This document shows positions 1-9,802 of a stretch of 64,000 bases of DNA, piece by piece. The stretch lies in assembly GCA_037157565.1 (NCBI GenBank), contig JAZHRO010000002.1, forward strand, positions 79,658,001 through 79,722,000. Reading direction: 5' to 3'. The translations under genes and the position numbers were made by a program. The notes below the pieces were generated by a model. The model saw only the letters and a list, made by a program, of their open reading frames with translations. It was not told the DNA's origin and searched no databases. The number at the start of each line of letters is the position of its first letter. Position 1 is the stretch's first letter. The stretch is from Thalassia testudinum (Eukaryota > Streptophyta > Magnoliopsida > Alismatales > Hydrocharitaceae).

Positions 1-762
1 CGATTAATTGGTTAAGTTTGACTTTTCATGCTTTGGACTAAGTTGCGTAGAAATCAATTAATTTTCTTTTCATTAATCAATTGATAAGAGTAAATTAATT
101 GGCTAATATGAGCGTTAATCGATTAATTTCAAGGATTTTTCAACTGGTTTGTACATTTTCAAAATGAGACATTTTCATTTCAAGTTCAAACGTTTAATTT
201 CGAAGTTAAGGTGGTCATCAAGATCACAATATACTATCTTGCTCTTAATTGCCATTACTCTTAAGATTGCAAGTGATTTCAAAGGTGCTCAATTTCTCAT
301 TCTTCATTGGTGAAACACCTTCATACTCCACTTTCATTGTACTTCACTTTGCAATTTCAAAAAAGGAAGTTTAAGGGAGTAAATTTCAAAGTCCTATTTG
401 CATTTACATTTGTTGCACATGATCTTGGCTCTATAGGACTTATTGCTCTTTTTAAATTTAGATTTTTTGTATACTTGGATGCCTAAGTTGTAGGCTTCCT
501 ATTATTCTCTGAAAAGGAGGAACAAAATGCTTATTAGGGTTGTCCAAGAAGTGGATTTGTACTAAAGGTACAACACCCTCGAATTTGTGGTGTGGTTTAC
601 TGATTCTGGCATTTGTAACGGCAAAATCCTAGTTAAAGATAACTAGGTAGAGGTTTTTCCCAGTTTGAGTTTCAACTGTTGTTTGAATTTTGTGGGGCAA
701 TTTTAATTGCACATTTTCTTTCTAAGCACAAATCACCCCTCCCCCCTCTTGTGTCGATTTCA
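1..762 (+). mobile_element. 3' part of a 5' LTR, SIRE-like Ty1/copia
   Basis: The stretch ends in a pyrimidine block followed by CTCTTGTGTCGATTTCA. Just after it come a degenerate initiator-Met primer site and a copia gag start, which is the usual order at the end of a SIRE/Maximus LTR. The left LTR end lies outside the window. The first 135 bases are dense in TTAATCGATTAA and AATTAATTG variants. No gene is seen in it. The family assignment rests on the gag, protease and RT fragments that belong to the same kind of element. Confidence 0.6.
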
Positions 763-763
763 T

Positions 764-776
764 TTGATATCAAAGA
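764..776 (+). promoter_or_regulatory. degenerate primer-binding site of the copia element
   Basis: TTGATATCAAAGA resembles TTGGTATCAGAGC, the usual initiator-Met tRNA primer site of copia elements, with two or three changes. It sits directly after the LTR end and 45 bases before the gag ATG. Confidence 0.5.
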
Positions 777-820
777 AAGTTTCACCATTTCTTTTGAAGA
801 AATTTTCAGGTGATTAGATC

Positions 821-2420
821 ATGGCAGGAAGAGTCGTTGCTACTTCTAGCAACAATGGACACTCAACCATAAAGCTGTCATACTTCGATGGTTCAAATTA
901 CAAATATTATGACAAAGAATCGAGATATTTTTCCAATATAGAGATTTTGCCATATGGGATATGGTAGAAAACACATATCAAAAGTCATAGGAGGAAACTT
1001 CACAGATGATCAGAAAAGGCAACTTGTTCTAAACTAGAAGGCCACGATGAACTCTATTGTGCATTAAATCTTGAACAATTTAATTGGATCTCGTAGTGCA
1101 CAACAACAAAGGAAATTTGGAGTACTCTACGAGTGACTCATGAAGGAACTACTAAAGTAAAAAATTTCAAGATTGTTTTATTAATGCAAGAATTCAAAAA
1201 TTTTGAGATGCAGGAAAGTTAATCGATCAAGGTGATGTATACACGCTTCACCAACATCGTCAAAAACCTCAAAGAACTAGGAATGAACTTTGTTAGAGGA
1301 GAACTAGAAGGTAAAATTTTGCATTCTCCAACATCAAATATGAGTCTAAAGTTATAGTGATAGAGGAAGAGAACGAGGTGGAAAACTTGAACATATAAAA
1401 TCTCATCGGCAACTTGATGACTTAAGAAAACAAGATGAGCCAAAAGAAGAAAGTCACTAAAGAACCAAAGAAGAAGCAACTTGCTTTCAAAGTTGAAAGC
1501 GACCATGAAAACTCTTTGGATGATGATGAAGACATCGCTCTACTCTTAAGGAAGTTCAAAAGATTTTTGAAGAACAAAAACTTTAAAAAGGAGGAAAACA
1601 AAGATGAGTTGATCATATGTTACAACTGCAAGAGAATCAGGCATATATGGAAGGATTGTCTCTTTTCAAAAAGGAGCATTTCAAGAAGAAGGAGCAAACG
1701 GCTAAGAAATTCATGAAGGAGTATAAGAAGAAAAAGGCACTTTATGTCACTCGGTACGATTCCGACTAGAGCGAAAGCGAGAAGGATGACGACTCAAGTG
1801 AATCCACATAAGAAGAGGCTACATATCTTGGCCTCATGGCTTTAAAAGATAAGGTACATGATTTTTCTTTTGAAGAATTTTTAAAATCTTTAAATGATCT
1901 TTATGATTCTTATAAGAGAATGAAATTTGAAAATGAAGACTTGAAATCTAAAAATGAGTTGCATACCATCAAGCAAATTGATCTTGTGAAAGAGAGTTTT
2001 TCTAAAATATGAAGTAAATTCTCTTGAAACTAAAATTAGTGACTAAGAGAAAAATGTAGAAAATTTGAAAGAGAAGTCCAAAAAATTACTTGATGATCTT
2101 GAAAGTTTAATAAAGAAAGAGACAACTTAGATAAATTGCTTGCAATCCAAAGACCATCTTCAAGTAAAATTGGAATTGGGTTTTCAAAGTTTTCTAAGTC
2201 TTCAAAGATAGTTAGAAACAATTTATTTTGTAGCGAACAAGCTATTGAAAAACCAACTTCCTTAAACCATGTGTTTAGGAAGAATTCTAACCCTTGTGGA
2301 CCTAATAAGAGATCGGTACCAAAATTAATTTTGCAAAACTGTTTTGTAGGCAAAGAAGATGTAGATTTTTCTCAATGAAAGTTTAATGTCACTAAGAATG
2401 GAATTAAAGCCATAAAGAGA
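821..2420 (+). pseudogene. decayed copia gag
   Basis: The gene begins with ATG at 821 (MAGRVVATSS) and soon shows FDGSNYKYY, a version of the FDG-NY-W block near the N-terminus of copia Gag. The frame then breaks several times. A zinc knuckle is readable at 1618-1659 (CYNC-KRIR-H-IWKD-C), with the usual glycine missing. Further on, a Lys/Glu/Asn-rich stretch (about 1850-2010) matches the coiled-coil tail typical of SIRE-type Gag. Frameshifts and stops make it non-coding. In an intact element it would form the particle that packages the genomic RNA. Confidence 0.7.
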
Positions 2421-2439
2421 GCTCCAACTCAAAAGAAAC

Positions 2440-2783
2440 ATCATTTTGTAGGAGCTAATAACCAAAGGTTGATGGACAAGAGACCTTTAGTTATTTCATA
2501 TGTTATGTCACATGGCCTATAACATATGACCAGAGACGTGGATTTGTTCACTGACCTCAAGTACAAGAAAGGAGGCATCATAACATTTGGGAACAACTAC
2601 ATTGGAGAGATTGTTGGTACATGGACTATTAAGCGAGGTAATCATTCCTTCAATCATGTTATTTTGGTTAAAGGTCTCAAGCATAATCTCTTGAGCATTA
2701 GTCAAATATGTGACAAATGATTTAATGTTTTATTTACTTCTAACCTTTTTTGTATTTTTAATGAAATTATTGGTGAGATTTTG
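2440..2783 (+). pseudogene. decayed copia protease, cut by element A
   Basis: HMT-x-D followed by LFTDLK, GGIITFGNN and GLKHNLLSISQICDK is the signature of the copia aspartic protease downstream of its DSG-x-x-xHMTG motif. The catalytic triplet itself is lost: the equivalent stretch contains a stop just before HMT. The frame stops at 2718-2720, and recognisable sequence runs on weakly to the point where chromovirus A begins at 2784. The integrase that should follow is absent. RT and RNase H of the same family reappear only at 29050. Confidence 0.7.
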
Positions 2784-2991
2784 TGAAATGACCCTTTCCA
2801 AGGGCCATTTGAAGTTTTCCGGAAAGACAGGGGCATGAACATAATTTTAAACTTGGGTGGGCCTTGCAGGAAGAAAAGGTCTTGTTGGGGAAATTTCGTA
2901 ATTTTTCTCTCTCTCTTTCTCTCTTCCCACACAATACACCCACTCCCTCACCCACGCACACACACCTCCCCTCACAAAAACCTAACCCTCT

Positions 2992-3003
2992 CCCTTTAAA
3001 AAG
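2992..3003 (+). promoter_or_regulatory. TATA-like box of LTR A
   Basis: CCCTTTAAAAAG about 210 bases into the LTR lies where the other copies carry TTAAAAGG or TATAAAA. Transcription would then start near 3030 and most of the LTR would be transcribed leader. This is inferred from position and comparison only. Confidence 0.4.
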
Positions 3004-3132
3004 ACACCACCACCTTCACCTCTCCATCTCCACCATCTCCACCTCCACATCTCCACCACCTCGCTGCTGATGAGCCTCTCCTCCCCCATCCCCTTACAGT
3101 CGCAAGTGGGGAAGGAGAGGGGCGGAGCAAGG

Positions 3133-3165
<33 letters not shown>

Positions 3166-3959
3166 CATGGGCGAGGGAGAGGGAGAGCATAGGAGAGGAG
3201 GTGCGGCCGGAGGAGCTTGGAGGAGCTCGGGAGAGGGGCGGTACGGGTGCGAGGAGAGGCGCTCAGGGGAGGAGGTGCAACCTCCTGCAGGTGCTGGAGG
3301 AGCAGCTGCGGTCCTACGGGTAGAGGATCACTCAGGGAGAAGACTCACAAGGCGTTCTGCGGAATCATTTTTTCCACAGTATCAGATGTCTGGGACTCCA
3401 TCTAGACATCTGGAGGAGCCTCAGGACATCCAGAGCTGGCACCAGACGTCTGACAGCACGCAGGGTGACGAGGTATGTGCTTTGTATGCGCCTGCATGCA
3501 CATACGTAATTTCCTTATGTGTCGCAGCTTTAACCGCGTGCATGCACAGGTACGAGACGTTGGAAAGGCGCATGGCACACCCTTCGAGGTACTTTAGGAC
3601 ATCTGGAGACAATGCCAGACATCTGACTCCACTCCCAGATGACTGGAGGGAGTGCCAGACATTCGAGATCTCCCTTAGATGGCTACAGAGGGGTTCAGAC
3701 ATTTGAGGAAGCTGCAAGAAAGCACGGTGAGATTCGGAGGTCGTTTAAGACGTCTGAGTTTAGTCCCAGACGTCTAGGTTTAGTTAGTATGCACGTTTTT
3801 GGCTCGTTCAGGGCCCAAACGGAGTCAATTTTGCGCAAACCAAGTGTCGTTGGTTTTAATTCAAGTTTCTCTACGTGTTAGTGTCACTCGTATACTATTT
3901 TGAACTCGTTTGATGTGTTTGGTCAATTGTATAGGTCTTTAGCTAGTAGAGTATACAAG

Positions 3960-5193
3960 GCCCACGGAGATGACGAGATCTACGATTCGAGCTTCCATTC
4001 CACCTGTGTATCCTGGTAGAGTGGTTTTTCTCAATATTATGAATTAATTAATCAAGTGCATGCTATCTTAGAATGAATTGATTGAACCCGAGGATATGAA
4101 ATGAACCTTAGGGTAGAATTGAGTGAGTGAGCATTGCTTGAGACATACGATTTAATTCCGAAATGCATGTTAGAACTTATAATGCTAGCAAATGAATATT
4201 TATATGATGTGATTCTTCTTTTAGTTGTTAAATTACGAGCTGCCTGTTATATGGTTGAGAACCAAGTTGTGAACAACAAGATATGCATGTCGTGAAATGA
4301 AATGAATTGAATATAATGCATGAACCCTACGGGGAAACTAGAAGAGGAACTCACGTATGTGGAACGAATATCATATGTAGAAGGGAAGTGAGCTGGCCCT
4401 CGAGTACGCGGTACCGAGGAGAGCAACTATCCCTTTTGCATAGAAAATGACCTGGCCCTCGTGTACGTAGTACCAAGGAGAGCTGCCGTCACTTTAGTAG
4501 GGGGAGCTAGCCGCCCTTAGGTTGAGACCCAGGGTTAGGATGGCCCCCTACACCAACTCTTGTTACTTTAGTGTAGGGGGGAGCCAGCCGCCCCATAGGG
4601 CTCGGGGTTAGGACTGGCCACCTTACATCGACTCTTGTTAGGCCCACTGGTTAAACTGGGATAGTCGGGAGAGGTTACGCAAACTGTTGAGGGGCGAGAC
4701 TCCTGTTCTGTTCTGTGCTGTACGTTTGGGTGTACCTGCTAGCAAAAATGACTGACCGCGTGTCAGTGCATGGTAACTACTCGTGTGTTTATCACGCATG
4801 CCGTAGTCTCCGCTACGTCGTGACTGTGACCTCGAGGTGGTAGATCGAGTGTAGGACTACCACGGGGGCTCTTCCGGCCAGGAGAGTGCCACGTGTACAT
4901 CCTACATTACGGAATAAACTGCAATCAAGATTGTTCCCTTAAGGAAAAGAGGATTAAGAAATGTTGTGGATCCTTATTAGAATAACCGAAATAGAAACAT
5001 CTAGTTGAGATAAATGGAAATGAATGATTAGTAATTGTTTGTTTCTTTTGTTAAGTTTCATGTAAATGGCTTAACCACTACTTTACTCAATGTTAGCTAA
5101 CTACGGATTGCATAACCATGTTCAGGTCAAGGAGTTGAGTAGCCAGCGCCACCGGTTGCAGAGAGTGCTGGGCCCAGCCGAACCCAGCCTTAG
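3960..5193 (+). other. LTR mini-gene exons, copy A
   Basis: Two exon-like blocks. Block 1 (3960-4015, 56 nt) follows ACAAG and ends before GTAGAGTGG. Block 2 (5126-5193, 68 nt) follows TTCAG and ends in TAG at 5191-5193. Joined by phase, block 1 reads open (ending ASIPPVYPG) and block 2 reads GQGVE, a stop, then PAPPVAESAGPSRTQP and stop. The internal TAG stands where other copies have CAG, so a C-to-T change broke this copy. Solo LTR E has a 56-nt block 1 in the same frame. Function unknown. Confidence 0.45.
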
Positions 5194-5244
5194 TTGTTAC
5201 TTTTCTGTTTCAGAGTTCTTTTGTAGTAGTGGGTACTTTTAGCC

Positions 5245-8049
5245 TGTTACGACCCAATTCCTGAATCCCTACGAGACACGAGAATCGGACCGACTCGACT
5301 AATCCCAAGACCCAGTCGTCCAACTAGAAAGTAATCAAAAGAGCAGTAAAATAAACCACATTCACCATTTATATAACTAGCAGTAACAAAATACAATAGT
5401 AAAGAAAAGAAATACTACAGTATACACCACCACAACAGTAAAGAAATAAACATGTACATAAACATGAAGCTTACAATAAAAGGAGTACAGGGGTAATAGA
5501 ACTACTCACTACAATAGAAAGAAAAGTATAGTGGGTACTACACAAGTAATACTACTGGGCTCTACTAGGCCCAGCACCCTCTGCAGCCGTTGACTCTGGC
5601 TGCTCAACACCTGGTTCTGAAAAGGTGACAAAGGTGACACGTCAGCAAAACGCTGAGTAGAGTGGCAACTAAAAGCTAAGAAAGACAATAAGGTGGACAG
5701 TAGCTGTTATATTTTTAATTTCTTTCTTTAATTTTTCCATTTATTCACTATTGAATTATTTCTCAGATCTTTCTCTTGATCTTGAATGTTCCTCGTGGGA
5801 ACAATCTTGATTGCAGTCTTTTCTGAAAAGTAGAAGTAACACGTGGTACTCTCCTGGCCGGGAGAGTCCCCCGTGGTGGTCCTACCCTCAGTCAACCACA
5901 CCAAGGTCACTGACAGACGTAACGGTGACTACGGCACGTGCGATAAACGCACGGGTAGCTACGCCGCACTGGCATGCGGTCAGTCGTTTTCGTTAACGGG
6001 TGCACCCAAAGCACAGCATGGAACTAGTATAGGGCAGAGCCCTCTCAGTAACAGGGGTCCAACCCCTCCACAGTCCGCGCACCCTCGCTTGACTACCCTG
6101 GTTTGCCCAGTGGGCCTAACAAGTCGGTGTAGGAGGACTAGCAGAACCCCGGGGCTCGTGGGGTAGCTAGTGCTCTCTCTACACTAGTAGCTCTCCCCGG
6201 TATGGTGTACGCAAGGGCCAAGAGTCGGTACAAAGTGGCCAGACCTAACCCCGGGTCCCTAGGGCGATTGGCTCTCTTCTGCACTAAGAGGTAATAGGTG
6301 CTTTCCCTGGTACTACGTACTCAAGAGACAACAAACTTTCCCATTCACCTTTCCAGTTCCATCCCATTTATTTCTAGGAGTTCTACTCCTAATTCCCCGT
6401 AGGGTTCATGCTCATGTTTCTTAGGCCAAGCCATACTAGGTTTCATCATTTCAGGTTTATTCGCATATAGTACGTGTTCCAACATTCAACTTCTTTTTCT
6501 TTCCAATTTGTATACAAGCAGCTCGTATTTAATTTCAACCAACAGAAATTTCATGCAACAGTTACTAGTAACAGTACTCTACATTTCACAGGCAGCTGTT
6601 ATCCAATTACAGGCAATTATCATTATTTTATCCACTTACCCAAGATTGCAATTCAGGCATTCTAGACATTTGTTTCCATGTTTTATGTTCCTAGGATTCG
6701 TGCCACACCCTAGGATCTATTATTCAATCTAGTTTTCAGGTCCTAGGGTTCATGCCATACCCTAAGATCTACCATTCAGTCTAGTTTTCAGGTCCTAGGA
6801 TTTATGCCATACCCTAGGATCTATCATTTAATTCAGATATGCATTAATGTTTGTAATTAACTAAGGGAAGCCACTCTACCTGCAAAACTGGGAGTAATGG
6901 GGGCATGATCGGCAAGCCCGCGCGCCTCCGCAACCCCCAGAGCCGCAACGGAACGGGGTCCTAAAACAAGGATAAATTACAAGGAGCTACTCAGAACAGT
7001 ATACAATTAGTGTAAACAGGTAGAGGGACTAAATCTGAGAAGAACGAAACTTGAAACGCGGAAAACGGACTTCGAACGGACCCTAAATGGGTAAAAAATG
7101 ACAAGTTTTCCCAAAATCAGACGTCTGGAACATCTTCCAGACGCCTTAAATGATAGCTCAGGTCATATCTTGATCTGCACAGTTCTTCAGACGTCCAGAA
7201 GCCCGCTGAACCATCTGGACTTAGTTTCCAGACGTTCGACTGTCACTCCGGACGTATGGAGACCCTCTCTGTCGTCTTGTGCTGTGCCCAGACGTCCGAT
7301 CAGTGTGGAATGGTGAGCCCTTGCGCCTTCCCTAATGACACCTGCACGCACACGTGTTCATCCTCAACACGAAGCGATGCAGAAACCTTCGGCGGAACGG
7401 CTGCATGGCCGTACACTGGAAAGAAGGAGAAAGGTAAAATATCGTACCTTTCAGACGTCTAGACCTTCCTCCAGACGTCTCCTGCGTCGTCTAGACGTAT
7501 GTCCAGACGTATGATTCTGGGAAATTTTCCCAGAATCAGGACCCTCTCGCTCTCCGCCCGCAGCGCACGGCCGTGCCACACCGCGCCCACCTACTGCCTG
7601 AGCTGCAGTAGCTCCTCCCCAGCACCACACGCTTGCTGCGCACCCGCCGGTCGACTCTGGCTGCTCTGGCAAGCTCACACCCTCGCTGTCAAGCTCTCTC
7701 TTCCTCTTGCAGCAACCCCTCCTCCCCACACACTCGCAGCAGCCGCTGCTGCCACCCTCTCCCGCTCACGCTCTCACTGACAGGGAGAAGAAGAAGAAGA
7801 AAGCGATGGAGTGAGGGTGAGGGAGAGAGAGGGGTGTATTTGAAGGCAGCCGCGGGGAGAGAGAGAGGGGAAAAGGCTGCGTCTACAGGGAGGGCGGTGG
7901 GTTCAGTCTGTGCGCCATGCGCGCAGACGCTAACCCGTACGCCGAAAAAATTTAATTCCAGATGTCTGGGAAGGCTTCCAGACGTCTGACCAGATGTCTG
8001 GACCACTTTCCAGACGTCTTAAATGACGCTTGATGCCCTGGTTATAACA
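5245..8049 (-). mobile_element. solo chromovirus LTR nested in LTR A
   Basis: It runs from TGTTACGACCC to TTATAACA and is flanked by perfect 5-bp duplications TAGCC (5240-5244 and 8050-8054). There is no internal sequence, so it is a solo LTR left by recombination between the two LTRs of an inserted element. On the minus strand it carries palindrome clusters (about 7119-7210, 7226-7300, 7460-7513, 7968-8023), a hairpin at about 7512-7541 and a splice-donor-like GTACGA at 7447. It is closer to the B/C/F LTR type than to its host LTR. Confidence 0.92.
5552..6960 (-). other. LTR mini-gene exons, solo LTR in A
   Basis: On the minus strand, block 1 is 6960-6880 (81 nt, after TTTTAG, before GTAGAGTGG) and block 2 is 5616-5552 (65 nt, after TTTTCAG, stop at 5554-5552). 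Both are open and join in phase: block 1 contains GVAEARG and block 2 contains EPGVEQP and AGPSRAQ. An ATG upstream, in the same frame across a further putative splice, would give a product of about 63 residues, the same length as in copy C. Its donor at that upstream exon is AT instead of GT. Confidence 0.5.
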
Positions 8050-8341
8050 TAGCCTATTATCTATCTCTGTTATATTCCGTTCATGTTATATTTTCCTCTG
8101 TTATACACGTGATGGCTATGTATGTTATAGTACTCTTCCGCTTGTGGCATGTAATATTTGAGACTTTTCGTTCTAATTTCCGTTACTGTCTCTTATTTAT
8201 TTCTCTTAGTTACATTGCATGTGTGGTTCTAGTATATTTTCTACTTTTGGTAATTTCTAGTTGAACGACTAGGTCTTGGGATTAAATGAGGTGAGCTGAT
8301 CTCGGGTCCTGTAGGGAGCTAGGATCGGATTGTAACAAAGA

Positions 8342-8353
8342 TGGTATCAGAGC
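8342..8353 (+). promoter_or_regulatory. primer-binding site of A (initiator Met tRNA)
   Basis: TGGTATCAGAGC, a perfect match to the usual plant initiator-Met tRNA primer site, starts 5 bases after the LTR end. Confidence 0.9.
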
Positions 8354-8524
8354 AAGGTCGTCCCAAGAAATGAACTAAATTGTCTAAAAGTAATCACTCA
8401 TGTGCATGTGCTAGGATAGCCATCACAACATATTGCCTTGATCTTCACTTCTGAGTCTTATTTCTTTATGTAACCTAGTATCATTGATTGTCCTTGTTCT
8501 TTCTCTTTTATCTCTTTGTATGAG

Positions 8525-9780
8525 ATGCCTCGTCAAGGAGTTCTTGAGGCTGGCCGTGGACATGGCCGTGGCGAGGCCGTAGGAGTGGTCGTGCCGGACT
8601 TGAGGCACCAATCGACCCACCCCTCCTTCTGGGCATCCAGGCCTAGGATCTTACCCAGCTGATTCGGGACATAGTGTGGGAGGAGCTCTAGCAGCCTCCT
8701 CCTTAGCCACCCCTCCCTAAGGATGTGGAGGGAGAGGCCTCTGTGAGATAGGGGAGCCGCCACAGCGCTAGATGAGTTGGAGGGGGAGGGGGTGATCCTC
8801 TACCACCCCCACCACCCTTAGACACTTTTGAGCATGAGCCCTCCTTGCCTGGAGGCATGCCTGTTCTCCCGTTGCAACTCCACCATGAGTTATTTGGCCA
8901 GTTTTGGAAGCTGAAGCTCCTCCTCCTTTAAGGGGGATGAGAGCCCGTCTAAGGCAGAGGACTGGCTGGAGCAGATAGAGAAGGTTTTTGACACATCCCA
9001 CCCTCCTGCAGAGTGCCGCATGGCCTTTGCCACATACCAGTTGGAGTGTGCAGCCCACCAGTGGTGGAGGGCGGTCCGGGGCCAGGAGGGGAGAGAGCCG
9101 TCGTGGGACCGGTTCATGGCACTCTTCTGTGAGCAGTACTTCCCACAGTCCTGGTAGGACCAGAGGAGGTGGGAGTTCCATACTCTCTCTCAAGGGGCAA
9201 TGACAGTTAGCGTGTACCATACGCGTTTCCTGGAGCTGCCACGTTTCGTTCCGACGACTGTGTCTACAGAGGAGGAGTGCCTGTGGAGGTTTATTGAGGG
9301 CCTCCAAGCTACTATTCGGGGGTATGTGAAACCCCTGAAGTTACCTACTTTCTTTCGCGTGGTCGAGGCAGCCATGACCCACTAGGAGACCAACTCGGCA
9401 GTGCGAGACACTGACGGAGGAGGACGAAAGAGGCCCTACCAGCCAGTGTATTCACAGGCCTGTCAAGAGAGGAGGCATACAACACCTGTAGGGGAGTCGT
9501 CTCGCTCTGTGGGGCCACTAGTGGCCTTTGGGGGCCCCAGACAGGGGCCAGCTGACAGCACCGGATCCCTGCCTAGTCACCAACAGGGACCGATCGAGGG
9601 AGGAGGCCGTGCCCCTCTCTTTTACCAGTGTGACCAGCCGGGCCACATAAGGAAGAGCTACCCATCTAGAGTTGGAGCACAGCAGATGCTCCCAACACTG
9701 AGCACTGGTGGCCGATCTGGCGGTCGTGGTTACCAGGCATGAGGAGGAGGACAGCAGTCACGAGGAGGGTACCGACCAGC
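8525..9780 (+). pseudogene. chromovirus gag, element A
   Basis: ATG at 8525 opens MPRQG, equivalent to MPRRGTGEAGRGRG in B. The Gag core is readable (YQLECAAHQWWRAVRGQE, about 9040-9080; VSVYHTRFLELPRF, 9206-9247). Stops include TAG at the 9150s, where B and C have CAG or an equivalent. The zinc knuckle (9620-9665) is damaged: the first Cys is Phe and the last Cys is displaced (FYQC, GHIRKSY). It could not make a working capsid or nucleocapsid. Confidence 0.8.
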
Positions 9781-9802
9781 TGCTGCTCGCCTAACCTAGA
9801 GC

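Larger units (their letters stand above)
2784..8337 (+). mobile_element. 5' LTR of A, interrupted by solo LTR 5245-8049
   Basis: It starts TGAAATGACC and ends TTGTAACA directly before the primer site. A GA microsatellite lies at about 3133-3159. AGACGTCT-type palindromes cluster at about 3384-3470, 3600-3700 and 3750-3770. A good splice donor (GAG|GTATGT) lies at 3473. LTR sequence resumes after the solo LTR at 8055 and matches the corresponding part of other chromovirus LTRs in the window. Confidence 0.85.

Noticed and set aside
3167..3706. 179-codon open frame in LTR A
   Set aside because: It starts in a GA microsatellite, is not kept in the homologous LTR of E, and overlaps the palindrome cluster and a predicted splice donor.
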